From positions 1,798,001 through 1,862,000 of the forward strand of contig JAITYX010000010.1 in NCBI GenBank assembly GCA_021018815.1: 64,000 nt of DNA, given 5' to 3'. Under the pieces are notes generated by a model. It was not told where the DNA came from, made no database searches, and was given only the letters and a program-made list of their open reading frames with translations. The translations under genes and the position numbers were made by a program. How positions within the stretch are numbered: position 1 is the stretch's first letter; every line of letters starts with the position of its first letter. Shown here piece after piece: positions 20,271 to 30,761 of the stretch. Source of the DNA: Talinum fruticosum (Eukaryota > Streptophyta > Magnoliopsida > Caryophyllales > Talinaceae).

Positions 20271-21728
20271 ATGAGTAAACTGCCCAATATGTATATTGTT
20301 GATCATGAGTTTGGTGCTAAGGAAGAGCTTGAAATGAATTCCAAAGTGATAGAACAAGGGGAGCCTCAAAAATTGAATGATGCATTTTTCATGAGGTGTT
20401 CTATTCCTTTACATGTGGAAACTTATGGAGATATTTTTGAGCAATTTACATGGACATTTGTGGTTGAGAGAAATCTCCAAAGGTTATATCCGGATTGTGT
20501 GAAGCGTCCAAGAAGAGTTTTGATTATCTTGTTCACACTTACTAGTTGGAGTTTCTATTTTGTGAGTCCAAGGATACCATTGAATTTAATGTGCTTTCAA
20601 GGGCTGCAACTATCAAGTTCTTGCTACGGCAATGATGATGAATTTTCATGGACATTAATTTTTCCTACCATGTGCTCAACCAAAAGGAGTAACCAAAGAG
20701 CCAACAATTTGGCCATGAGGTATAACTCATTTACTCCATTTGAGAATTGTGATTTCTATTTTTATAAGCTAATGAGCTTGTATGGTGTTGAGCATATTTT
20801 TGGAGAGCTATTAGTGCATAAGGAAAATTTGTTCAAGGGAATTCTTATCTCCCAAGTACGCCTACTGCCCAGCCATGATGTTTTGTTTTTGGACTGCACC
20901 AAATCTGTCCAAAAGGCCAGAACCGTGAAGGAGGTGAAGCAAGCAATTCTGTTTTGGCTTGTAACAATTGAATTTGTGTGGAGCCTACATACTCTTGCTG
21001 TCCATGTGATTGAAAATTGTGGGGAGCGCACTTGGCATCAAATCTCCTACATTCGGTCCCCCAAACAAATGTCCGCAAGCACTTTTTCCCTTTGCCCACA
21101 TTCTGTCCAGAACCTGCCCATAACAAATCCCACATTTCTCCACCTTCAAAGCCTTCCATGGGCTGATTTGAACCCCATCCTTTCTTTACCACTTAAACCA
21201 CCCTTACTCCAATTTTTCTCCCTTGAATTATGGCCATGTAGAGGAGTTTATCTCTCAACATTTTCTCCACCAGAATCTGGCCATACCTTTTCGAATAAAA
21301 ACACCTTTGATCCCCTTCCACAAAATTTCCAGCCCCTTGCCAAAGCACCACAAACCAAAATTTTCCCCGCCCTTCCAAATCAAATCCCTCCTAATTTGTC
21401 TCCACAAAGAACCTTGCAATACCATGAGATTTCCAGCCCAACAGCCAGCCCCATCCACCAACCAGATTGTGATGACGAAGTGTGGACAGAAGACCGAGAG
21501 GAGACACAAGAGACTCCATGGGCAGAATCAAAATTTTTGGAGTTAAGGAAGAATGACTTCCTTCTCTTAGGAACTCGATTTTTGAGTTTACATGGTGGTA
21601 TGCCCGAGTTGTCTTGCCAACGAAAATTCAATGGAAGTTTGATTGACCTTGATGGCAGCTTGTTAAAGGTGTATCACTTGCGCCCGAACATGGAGAAAGG
21701 AGTCATGGAGGACTTCAAGGGAGTGTAA
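20271..21728 (+). CDS. A1 ORF2: long ORF of unknown function, shared by non-autonomous elements
   Basis: The frame is open from before 20208; the first ATG is at 20271, giving 485 codons with no stop. I recognise no RT, RNase H, integrase, envelope or chromodomain motif. Visible segments are EPQKLNDAFFMRCSIPLHVE, FEQFTWTFVVERNLQRLYP, DCVKRPRRVLIILFTLTSWS, a Cys/Phe-rich middle, and a Pro-rich stretch with DLNPILSLPLKPPL and LELWPCRGVYLSTFSPPES. An acidic segment (DDEVWTEDREETQETPW) and a C-terminal GGMPELSCQRKFNGSLIDLD follow. The first block recurs in element I (about 43920-44180) and the Pro-rich block in element F (36100-36240), both well diverged. That suggests retained coding function, perhaps a structural or RNA-binding role, but this is inference. 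Confidence 0.7.
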   Translation: MSKLPNMYIVDHEFGAKEELEMNSKVIEQGEPQKLNDAFFMRCSIPLHVETYGDIFEQFTWTFVVERNLQRLYPDCVKRPRRVLIILFTLTSWSFYFVSPRIPLNLMCFQGLQLSSSCYGNDDEFSWTLIFPTMCSTKRSNQRANNLAMRYNSFTPFENCDFYFYKLMSLYGVEHIFGELLVHKENLFKGILISQVRLLPSHDVLFLDCTKSVQKARTVKEVKQAILFWLVTIEFVWSLHTLAVHVIENCGERTWHQISYIRSPKQMSASTFSLCPHSVQNLPITNPTFLHLQSLPWADLNPILSLPLKPPLLQFFSLELWPCRGVYLSTFSPPESGHTFSNKNTFDPLPQNFQPLAKAPQTKIFPALPNQIPPNLSPQRTLQYHEISSPTASPIHQPDCDDEVWTEDREETQETPWAESKFLELRKNDFLLLGTRFLSLHGGMPELSCQRKFNGSLIDLDGSLLKVYHLRPNMEKGVMEDFKGV

Positions 21729-21739
21729 ACCCAATTTTT

Positions 21740-22053
21740 GTGGTGCCAAAGAGTGTTGTTACTTTTTCCCAATGGTACTCGGATTTTTGTGTGTCTCATG
21801 GTGAAGTGTTTGTTGCTCAAGTCCACCTCTACACTATGAGCATATTAGGGAATTATCTATTCGGGTCAAATGTCCTGCACATTTCCACACAAACAGCCGG
21901 TTGTTCAAACACACAAGGGCCTTTTGTCCTCAACCTCACCACAAGCTCCAACATACCAAAATTTTTTCCACACTTGGAAAATAATGTTCATGCGAATTTG
22001 AGGGCAAATTCTCTCCTACAAGGGGAGAATGATGGAAAGTGGACAGCCTTCTG
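21740..22053 (+). CDS. A1 polyprotein C-terminal tail overlapping PPT and 3' LTR
   Basis: A frame open from 21740 encodes VHANLRANSLLQGENDG across 21982-22036. The same tail (LRxNSxxxGE[D/N]DG) ends the integrase frames of D1 and D2 and the ORFs of E and J, so it is the polyprotein C-terminus. The QGEN codons coincide with the PPT, and the tail runs into the LTR. The frame differs from ORF2, so it is probably cut off from translation here. It remains open into the LTR to about 22186. Confidence 0.55.
22018..22029 (+). other. A1 polypurine tract
   Basis: ACAAGGGGAGAA immediately before the 3' LTR; primes plus-strand DNA synthesis. The same tract occurs before LTRs at 37018, 40957 and 63022. 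Confidence 0.9.
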
Positions 22054-23312
22054 TTTTGAGCTGAATATTATTCATGATGAAAAGCTTTGTTTGCTTAATG
22101 GTCAACCGAAAATGTTTGCTTATTTTATGACCAAGGGGAAAAGCTCAAAGAACAAGCGCATGATGCTAATGGATTCCGGAGGATGATGAGTCCGGATTAT
22201 TAAGTTCTTATGATTTTGTTCATAAATAAGTAATTACCAATTTAGTTGAGAAGGTTAGTGAAAGTAGCCACCTAAAATCTCCATGGTCAAGCAAGAAGGT
22301 TTGTTCTAGTCAAGACCGGAAATGTTGCTATGTTATGCTCAAGGTACATAAATAAGTTGGTGCTTACTATGGTCGGTCCATATTTGCTAATGGGAGACCT
22401 TGGCCGAATGATGGACAACAAAGGAAGATGATGACAAAAGCATTTTAGAAGCATCAAGAATCAAGGAGCTTGGAGAAGGGGAAAACAAGCCTTAGCCACA
22501 TGTTCCCAATTTTGGAATACTTGGCTAGAATTCACCCTAGCTTGGCTTGGAGAAAGGGAAAGGAATATTGTTAGTTAGTATTTTATTTTTGCATTTTTTT
22601 CAGCTTGAATTCTGCTTACATTCGGTTATGTAAATGCCATAGCAAGGCATTATAAATTCAGCTCTTGTGCTTCCTTGTAAATCACTTTTTGATGAATATA
22701 TGAATTTGAGCTTTGCTCTTTTGAGATGGATTTCTCAACCCTTTGAATTCTCATTGCTGTATCCGAGCCTTGGCAAGCTTGGTGGTGTCCTTTGAGTCTT
22801 TACAATCCCCGGTGGTGTTTCTGTATCCGGCCAGATTGCAAAGTGCCCCTTGATTCAGCTTGGTGGTGTTTCTGTATCCAAGCCAGAATCCAGGTTCTAT
22901 CCAGCGACTTCCATCAACCATATCTCCCAATCCACAAATCATCTCTTTCCCAAATTTCACACACTTCATCTTACATGAGTTGAGACCATCTCCACAAAAT
23001 CTCAGCTTAAACCAAGAAGAACTCCGCCCTCCACCCTTGAAACAAACAAAGAGACTCATCCTGGACAGTCAGCATAGAACCCTGACTTTCAGCTCTGTGT
23101 TCAAGGCTTTCCCGACCTCCAAAAATTCCAATATTTTTACACAACCTTCTTGGCCCAGTTAATAACCATCCTGTCAAATTTCAGCTTCAAATTCATCCAT
23201 TTGCCCCTCCTTTCACATTTTCTCCCAGAACCGCACCTGCAGGACCTGTTCTGGCCAGCTTGCTTGTTTGCGGTTTTGCTTATCTTTTTGCTTCCGCTCC
23301 CACTACACATCG
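22030..23312 (+). repeat. A1 3' LTR
   Basis: 1283 bp. Differences from the 5' LTR: one extra G near 22137, a G/A difference near 22162, C/T near 22627, C/A near 22996, and the final base G instead of A. Confidence 0.95.
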
Positions 23313-24054
23313 GTGCTCGTTCCCCCTTTGAATCCTCAAATGCTGTATCCAAGTGTGGCATACTTGGTGGTGATCTTTTGAGTCCTTGAGCTTAGCTAGT
23401 GGTGTTTCGTATCTAGCCAAGATTAAGGTGGCCCATGACTTTTCAAGGTGGTGATTTCTATATCCTTGAGAACCTTGGTACTATCCGGTTACCCAACTTC
23501 AAAAATCCATATCTCCCAATCCACAAGTCACCCACACTCCAAATTTCACCCACATCTCTCTGGACGAGTTGCATCATCCCCTCTCAAATCTTAGCTCAAT
23601 CCAAGCACCCGTCTAACCCCTCCACTAAAATACCCAAAGCCTGTCAACCTGGATGCCTGCTCGGTGAGACAGACTTTTAGCCATTAGTTCGAGGTGATCC
23701 CGAACTCAAATGAACCTCCACTTTTACCATATCTTCCCAACTGCCCCAAGAATTCCCCTCCAAATTTCAGCTCCATCCAAGCCGTATTCGGAGCCCCTCC
23801 TCCACAACAACCAAGACCCGTCAACCTCGGACTTCCACCCAAGCAAGACATTCTGTTTACCCTTAGTTGGAGGTGCTCCTGACCTCGAATGATCCCCTAC
23901 TTTTTACTAGCCCTTCCTTACCGTCCCAAGAGTTCCCCCTCAATTTTTACCTCCAAGTTCCACCGGGAACATCACTTTTCACTCATTTCCCCAAGAGTGC
24001 ACTCGAAGAACACCATTCTCGCTCGGTTGTTCTTCTTTGCACCTTAACCACTTC

Positions 24055-25055
24055 GATGTGCCAAAACGCAAGGCTACACCGATCCCGAAAACAGAGTGCG
24101 CCAAATGTAATTCGAGAGACTCGGAATGGGCTTAGAAGTGACCAATGAAATAGTAAACAACAAGGATTAAGCTAATCACTCGTGAGGAGATGATTAGCAA
24201 GGTAACCAACACCGATAGGACAACAACAAGATAAACTAGAACTATCCAAGGATACGGATATCACCACCAAGGATAAAACTAGGGCACTAATCACACTTAG
24301 TGATACAGCTATCACCACACTAAGTATAATCAGACTCTTCAGTAACACAGCCTAATTATGCCACTAATTAGACGAGCAAAAGAGAATTTTGGGGTTGAAA
24401 GGAGCACTCGCTCAACTTTACTTAGCATATAGCCAATATCAAAATCATCATCCTTTACAAAGAGAGAGCCCATTTATATTTATAGGCCTCTTAGCTAGGG
24501 TACATCACTCTAATCTAAGGGTTATAAATCCCCTTTTACATTCAATGGTTGTGATGTATTCAAGAAAATAAAAGGATAAAAACAAGGACAACAGGTAAAT
24601 AATTAGAGCAGAAAAAGGACAGCTAGAAAGGAGGGGGACCACGGAATCGTAGTACAAAGTAGTACGGTTCGAGTCCGGTGACAGCTACAGATCGTTGTCA
24701 CCAAATTCTTTTGCTTTCGATCCTTAACTTTCCTTTTCCGCTCTGCTCGAAGATGCCTAGATGATGATCAAGTAGTCTAAGCTCCAAACCGAGGACTCGT
24801 AAAAGATCTCTTGGCTTATTTTTCCTCCGAATATTTATGACTTGTCTAACTCCCTTACTCCTATCTTACTCCTATCCGAGGAGACAGACAAATATTTCGA
24901 GTGTGGCCAAAACTCCCTTGATACCTGCGTTATCAACGAAGATCCAAAGAATGGTTTCGAGGGTTCCGTAATGAAGTCGAGGACTCGGAATTATCACTCG
25001 CTCCGGTCGGCTCTCGGTCTTAGTTGGGTCCGGGTTTGTGGTGTCCACCCCATCA
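24055..25055 (-). repeat. D1 3' LTR
   Basis: On the plus strand it runs GATGTGCCAAAACGCAAGG ... GTGTCCACCCCATCA. A minus-strand TATA-like site (TATAAATATAAA) lies at about 24473-24485. The minus-strand motif GGTGGTGATATCCGTATCC (24245-24265) echoes the module in A/B/C LTRs. A PPT (minus-strand AAGCTGGGGAGGA) lies at 25056-25068. Confidence 0.9.
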
Positions 25056-26360
25056 TCCTCCCCAGCTTGAAAAGAATTTGCCCTCAAATTCTCGAGTGAA
25101 TTATCTTCCAAGTAAGGAGATAAATCATCAACATTGAAAGTAGCTGAGACATTGTATTCTCCTGGTAAATTCACCTTGTAAGTGTTGTCATTGATTCTCT
25201 CAAGTACTTTAAATGGTCCATCTGCCCTTAGCATCAACTTAGACTTGCGCTTGGAAGGAAAACGCTCCTTCCTTAGGTGGATCCAAACGAGATCTCCTGG
25301 TTGAAAAACCACCCTTCTGCGGTTTTTGTTAGCGCTAGCCTTGTAACTCGATTAGCTTGCTCATCTCGCTCTAACTTTCGCATGCAAGTCCCGAATCCGA
25401 GCAGCTCTTTTCACAGATGTCGGTATAAGGCTTTCCATCAAAAGCTCTTGGGGTCGGATCAATAGGTGACAGAGGTTCCACGCCATAAACAATCTTAAAG
25501 GGCGAAACATTGGTAGTCTTGTTTGGCGTGTGATTGTAAGCAAACTCAGCATGTGGAAGAAGTCGATCCCACATCTTAATATTCGATTTGATTAGCGTTC
25601 CGAGCAAGACTCCCAAAGTTCCGTTTGTAACCTCGGCCGACCATCCGTCCGAGGATGGCAAGTGGCGCTGTACTTCAACTTCGTTCCCAATTTCTTCCAA
25701 AGGGTAACCCGTAAATGACCGAGAAACTTCGCATCTCTATCTCGAGACCATTGTCCTTGGGATCCCATGCAGCCTTACAACTTCTCCAAGTATAGGTCAG
25801 CAACCGAGTGTAGCATCATTGGTTTTGTTGCAAGCAATGAAGTGAGCCATCTTAGAAAATCGATCAACAACAACCAAAATAGAATCTTTCCCTTTCGAGT
25901 CCTTGGTAGACGCAGAACGAAGTCTAGACTTACATCCACCCGTGGCTAAGTTGGAACCGGTAATTGAGTGTAAAGTCCTTGAGGCAGGGAATGGCTCTTG
26001 GCATATTGGCATACCACACATCGCCCGATGATGTCTTGAACATCTTTGTCCATGCTTGGCCGTAAATAATGCTCCTTGAGCATTTGAGTTGTCTTTTCTC
26101 TCCGAAATGGCCAGCAAGTCCTCCAGAATGGACTTCCCTTATAATCAACTCTCTTGTGCCACAGCCTAGGCACACACAATATGATACCCTTGAATAGGTA
26201 CCCTCCTTGTATTTGGAACTCACCCTTGGACCGAGTTTGGCATTCTTGGTAAAGGGTTCCAAAATCTTTGTCATCCGCATATAGGCTCTTCAAATGTTCA
26301 AACCCGAAGACACAAGTTTCTAACCGAAACAACAGCAGATATCTTCGGACAGAGCATCGC
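25056..26360 (-). pseudogene. D1 integrase, broken
   Basis: Integrase inserts the cDNA. The segments visible are: a zinc-binding region with [15 protein letters not shown] (about 26100-26160) and [20 protein letters not shown] (about 25970-26050); the core with [18 protein letters not shown] (first Asp, about 25830-25890); SRDRDAKF (second Asp, about 25715-25740); and AEVTNGTLGVLLGTLIKSN (catalytic Glu, about 25610-25660). Then come FAYNHTPNKTTNVSPFKIVY and the C-terminal GDLVWIHLRKERFPSKRKSK with INDNTYKVNLPGEYNVS. The last piece (24872-25312) is open and runs through the LRANSFQAGEDDG tail into the LTR. At least four frameshifts lie between blocks; some fall at CNG sites. Confidence 0.85.
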
Positions 26361-26366
26361 CCCTTG

Positions 26367-26830
26367 TTAAGTCTGTCCCGATTTGTGTTTGATTGAAAAA
26401 TGAAAGGTCCGAAGGTACTCAACCCATTTCGCATGTCGCGGGTTCAACTTGTGTTGGCCCCGAATGTACTTGAGGGCTTCATGATCCGAGTGCGGAATGA
26501 ATTCTTGGGCCACCAAGTAATGATTCCAATACTCTAATGACCGAATGATGGCATAGAATTCCTTGTCATAGGTAGAGTATCTTCGCTTGGTATCACACGA
26601 CTTCTCACTAAAATAAGCGATGGGACGACCATCTTGAGTGAGAATCCCACCAATACCTACACCGGAGGCATTACACTCAACTTCGAAAATCTTCTCAAAA
26701 CCGGGCGGGGCTAGGACAGGAGCTCGGGTCGGTTTAGCCTTGATAGCTTCAAAGATTTCGAGCCCGAGGTGTCCAAACAAAAGAACTGTTTCGAGCACCT
26801 CGATCATAGGGGCGATGATAGTGCTGAAGT
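26367..26830 (-). pseudogene. D1 RNase H, catalytic Asp replaced
   Basis: The open minus frame 26367-26807 encodes [57 protein letters not shown] and HSDHEALKYIRGQHKLNPRH. This is a nearly complete Ty3/gypsy RNase H. The first catalytic residue, normally Asp in VECDASG, is Asn (codon 26670-26672); D2 keeps Asp at the same place. The Glu in KEFYAI and Asp in SDHEAL are kept. The single change should remove activity. Confidence 0.85.
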
Positions 26831-27545
26831 CTTTGATGAACCTCCTATAGAAAGATGCAAGTCCATGAAAGCTCCGAACGTCGTGTATGCTTTTGGGAGC
26901 GAGCCAAGACAGGATAGCCTCAATTTTGCTTTCATCTACCTTTACTCCTCAGCGGAAACAACATAACCCGTAAATGCGATTTCCGAGTCGAAGAATGAAC
27001 ACTTCTTCGCATTTCCGTACGGTTTCTCTCTCTCTAGCAGTTGAACAATCTGTCCGAGGTGGTCGGAATGTTCCCTCTCATTGTGATTGTAGATCGGAAT
27101 GTCATCAAAATAGACCACTATGAACTTCCCGATGAAGGGTCTGAAAATCCGATTCATGAGTCGCATGAATGTGCTTGGAGCATTGGTCGGACCAAAAGGC
27201 ATAACAAGCCACTCATATAAACCTCCCTTGGTCTTAAAAGCAGTTTTCCATTCATCTCCTTCTCCGATTCCGATTTGATAATATCCACTTCTGAAGTCAA
27301 TCTTAGAGAAGACCTTAGAACCATGTAGTTCATCCAACATATCTTCAAGTCGTGGTATAGGATGCCTATACTTGATAGTGATCTTGTTAATTACACGACT
27401 ATCTATACACATCCTCATAGAACCATCCTTTTGGGTACCAACAAGGCTGGTACAAGCACAAGGACTCTTACTCACTCTCACTAGGCCTTTAGACACCAAC
27501 TCCTCAACTTGCCTCCGCACTTCGAGGTATCTTTAGGGTTCATTC
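26831..27545 (-). pseudogene. D1 reverse transcriptase, nearly open
   Basis: The minus ORF 26942-27520 (192 codons) runs [93 protein letters not shown] and [14 protein letters not shown]. All the main RT blocks are present, including the YFDD catalytic box. The LVG at the WxxP position is degraded. The thumb continues as [17 protein letters not shown], then breaks at 26941. The connection to RNase H (DVRSFHGLASFYRRFIKDFS) lies at about 26830-26900 in another frame. Confidence 0.85.
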
Positions 27546-27920
27546 CGTAGGCTGGTTTGTTTGGCAATATCGATCCTGGGATAAGGTCAATGTGGTGTTG
27601 GATATCTCTTTTGGGGGTAGGCCAAGAGGTATCTCCTCAGGAAAAATATGGATGTACTTGGGTAATAAGTGTCTTGGCTAATGGGTGTCCGAGTTCGAGG
27701 ACTCGGAATTGTCCCGACTCAAAAGAATCAACTCTCTCATGGGTTTGAGTTCATAATGCATGGACTCCAAATAGGCTTCCCTAGGGTCGAAGTAACTCGG
27801 GTGGGTTGGGTGTCCGAGGGGCTTGGCTTTAGGCGGTTGTGAAGGGTCAAGTGGGGCTAATGTTATTTTCTTGCCATTACGGGTGAGGGTGTATGTGTTT
27901 CGAACCCATCATGCATAACT
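27546..27920 (-). pseudogene. D1 protease-RT linker
   Basis: The minus strand carries the stretch that precedes RT in this family; in D2 it includes [20 protein letters not shown]. Here it is frameshifted. The start of the linker has a Pro-rich segment. Confidence 0.6.
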
Positions 27921-28330
27921 CTACGATCAAATAACCAAGGTCTACCATAGTAAGTGACATGTATCCATAGGTATAACATCACACCATATATCATCAACAT
28001 AAGAGTTCCCAATAATGAAAGATATTAGGCAACGATAATTAATTCCGAGGCCCTTACCTTGACTCGGTCATTGTATGTTGTAGGGGTGAGGGTGCAACTC
28101 GGCTTGTAATCGAAGCTGCTCTACCATGTTCACGAAGCAACGTTGGTGCAACTCCCTCCATCAATAATGATCGAACAAACTTTCCTTTTGATGGTTCCCC
28201 TCGTGTGGAATATATTCTCCCTCCGAGCCTCACTTGGATCCTTATATCCATTCAAGGCTCTCACGATCACAAGTAGTTCTCCTTCATCGGCCTCTTCAAC
28301 AATCTCTCCTCAGCAAGGCATACCTCTCCT
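27921..28330 (-). pseudogene. D1 aspartic protease, broken
   Basis: The minus strand encodes ENIFHTRGTIKRKVC followed by SIIIDGGSCTNVAS, with the catalytic IDGGS, at about 28135-28215. A stop follows at once where relatives read the ASTTMVEKL block. The second block survives as GRPWLFDRRVMHDGF at about 27915-27960. In-frame continuity between the two blocks is lost. Confidence 0.8.
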
Positions 28331-28746
28331 TTTGGCTCATACTCATCCCATATGGGTTCATCAGCCTCGGTAATAGTGATAACCCTTCGATTTGGGCACT
28401 CGAAGCAAAGTGTCCAAATCCACGACACTTAAAACACTTGCGGCTCCGGCCAACATAAGGTTTGTTCCGAGTCCGAGTCTAAATAATAGGGTGTTTAGAC
28501 TCGGAAGCGGAGTTTTGGGGCAGTAGACTTAGGCTGAAACAGAGGGTTAGAATAACCCTTGCCAAACCGAGTTGGTTTTGGTGGTTGAGTCTTAGAGACT
28601 TCTTTCCGAAGGTTCCGACCTTCTTTCGTTGCTCCACCTTATGTGCCGGAAGACACACCTCATCAAAGGTTGAGTACTGCTGTAACTCAACAACATTAGC
28701 ATACCTCGGGTAAAGTCCTCCAAGATACCTGACTATTGTTTGATCC
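28331..28746 (-). pseudogene. D1 gag C-terminal part with damaged zinc knuckle
   Basis: The ORF 28479-28793 encodes DQTIVRYLGGLYPRYANVVE and LQQYSTFDEVCLPAHKVEQR, the C-terminal capsid region typical of this gag. Farther along the minus strand, RKCFKCRGFGHFAS (about 28400-28440) is a CCHC knuckle that loses its last Cys to a one-base deletion (relatives read SECPN). It is cut at 28746 by the solo A LTR. Confidence 0.75.
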
Positions 28747-29996
28747 TGATGGAAAGTGACCGGCCTCGTGATTTGAGCTGAATAAATGTTCATTCCGAAA
28801 AGTCATGTGTGCTTAAAGTTCAACCGGAAAAGCTTGACTATTTTATGAGCAACCGGAGATGCTTAAGGTTTAACCGCTTGGAAGTCATCCTTATGATCTT
28901 ATGTGCATAAATAAGTGTTTAAAGAAGATTAGTCAAGAAGAGGTTAATCAGCCACGCCTAAATCCCTCCATATCAAGGCAAAGAGAAGTCCGGCCATGAC
29001 TTGCTTCAAGTGTTACTATTTTTCCCTTGTTCATAAATAATCAAGAGGGTCGGACCAAGGGTCAACATGACCGAAGTCAAGCACATAATATCCAGCAGCC
29101 AATGACACATATGAAGGAGAATTCTAGAAGCACTCACCTTAGTGGGAGTTGGTTAGAAGGATGCTTGGCAAAGGGGAAATTCAACCACATCCACATGTTC
29201 CCAAAAGTTCAAATACTTGGCTAGGATTTATCCAAGCCTAACTTGGAGAGGAGGAAAGAATCTAATTAGTTTCATTTTCATTTTTGCATTATTTTCAGCA
29301 TGGTTTTCGGTTATGTAAAATGCCAAGGCAAGGCATTATAAATTCAGCACCTATGCTCCATTGTAAGACACTTTTTATGAATATACAAACCTTGAGTGTT
29401 ATACTCTTTTCGGGATGGATTTCTCGAGCCTCTAAATCCTCAAAGCTGTATCCTAGGTTGGCATCTAGGTGGTGTCCTTTGAGTCTCCCAAACCCCGGTG
29501 GTGTTTCTGTATCCGGACCGTTTGAGAGCGCCCCTTGATTCACTCGGTGGTGTTTACGTATCCGAGCTTGGGTCAAGGTACTATCCAGCGACTTTGCCAT
29601 TCCATATCTCCCAATTGCCTCAGCCATTTTTCGCCAAATTTTAACCACAATCCTTCCAGTCCATCTACTTCCATTCCTCCAAATTTCAGCCCCATCCAAG
29701 AACCCCTCCGTCCTCCACATCAAAGCCAAACAAAGGGTATCAATACGTACATCCAGCCAGCAGCATCAACTTCTGGCTATCTGTTCAGGTAGTTCCCCTT
29801 ATCCAAAATTCACGAAACTTGGCCACAACCTTCCTCCATCAGTCACCTCACTCCCCTCCAAGTTTCGTCCAAATCCAAGCACATTTACCCCTCTTTTCAC
29901 CCGTTCTCCCAAGACTGCACAATCAGGCCCTGTTCTGCCCGGTTGTGTGTTTTGCGGTTTTCCCTTCTTTTTCTTTGCTTCCGCCACTACACATCA
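28747..29996 (+). repeat. A-family solo LTR in D1 gag, TSD GATCC
   Basis: It starts TGATGGAAAGTGAC and ends CACTACACATCA. The perfect TSD GATCC lies at 28742-28746 and 29997-30001. The D gag sequence is continuous once the LTR and one TSD copy are removed. It has plus-strand TATA-like TATAAATTCAG at 29338-29348. Confidence 0.95.
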
Positions 29997-30658
29997 GATC
30001 CTCCGACTCCTGAAGATCGCATTTAATCATTAGCCTTTCAAACTCTCGGGTATACTCCTCTACACTCATCGGACCTTGTTGTAGGTTGTGCAACTTAGAA
30101 TAACCGTCCTGGATGTATGTTGGGGGTAGGAACCGGGTTTTCGGTTTAGACCTCATTTTCTCCCAACTTCGATCTTAGGTTTCCTATGAACAACACGCTT
30201 CTTCTCCAGATTTGCCCACCAGGTTGAGGCAAACCCTCCGAGCTTGATAGCAACAAGCTTTACCTTCTTTTCATCTTTCACCTCTTTGTAGTAAAAGATT
30301 CTTTCAACTGTTTGCAACCATTCCCGAAACTCGTCCGGGTTAAGGCGACCTTCAAACTCCGGGATCTCAACTTTGAAGTCCGAGTTGGGTCGGGGTGATT
30401 TATCCCTTCTCCCTCTTCTTCCTCTTCTTTGCTCACGTTCACTGGAAGAAGCAAAGGGGTTGCTCTCCCCATCTTCATCCCCGTGTGAGTGGGTATGTGG
30501 TGGTGAGTCGGGTGGTGACTCTTCTAACTCATGCCTCTTCTTCTTCATCATATCTCCAAGTTGCTTTTTCGAGATATATATTCTAGGCACGCATCTCATT
30601 ATAGTTGTTCATGAGCATTTCAAAACGTTCCTCCAATGTCATGCTTCCACTCATTCTG
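29997..30658 (-). pseudogene. D1 gag N-terminal part
   Basis: The minus strand starts near 30656 (MSGSMTLEERFEMLMNNYNE). After a break it continues in 30153-30599: KKQLGDMMKKKRHELEESPP, the Arg-rich SEREQRRGRRGRRDKSPRPN and the capsid EIPEFEGRLNPDEFREWLQT with VKLVAIKLGGFASTWWANLE. The piece 29923-30156 adds FLPPTYIQDGYSKLHNLQQG and MSVEEYTREFERLMIKCDLQ. This is a canonical plant gypsy capsid with the TWW motif. At least two frameshifts occur. Confidence 0.85.
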
Positions 30659-30745
30659 GTTTATGGGTTCTTTGTGGACTGATGTGTTTGGGGGCAATGG
30701 GTTGTGTTTGGGGTTAAGGAAGCTCGGTCTAGGAAAGGCTCCAAA

Positions 30746-30756
30746 GCTCGATACCA
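30746..30756 (-). other. D1 primer-binding site
   Basis: The minus strand reads TGGTATCGAGC a few bases inside the LTR, an initiator-Met PBS lacking one base of TGGTATCAGAGC. Confidence 0.8.
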
Positions 30757-30761
30757 AAACC

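Larger units (their letters stand above)
18253..23312 (+). mobile_element. A1: young, structurally complete non-autonomous LTR element
   Basis: A 5060-bp element with TSD GTGCT at 18248-18252 and 23313-23317. It has 5' LTR, PBS, a protease-only ORF, a 485-codon ORF of unknown function, a PPT and 3' LTR. The LTRs differ by about three internal substitutions, one indel and the last base, so they are more than 99.5% identical and the insertion is recent. It encodes no gag, RT, RNase H or integrase and must be mobilised by another element's proteins. Confidence 0.95.

Noticed and set aside
20271..21728. Envelope-like protein in A1 ORF2
   Set aside because: No signal peptide, no convincing membrane anchor and no heptad coiled coil; hydrophobic stretches are short.
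24872..25312. Possible chromodomain after the D1 integrase
   Set aside because: After the GDLVW...INDNTYKVNLPGEY region only the short DLSPYLED...LRANSF tail follows; no chromodomain pattern of aromatic residues is visible.
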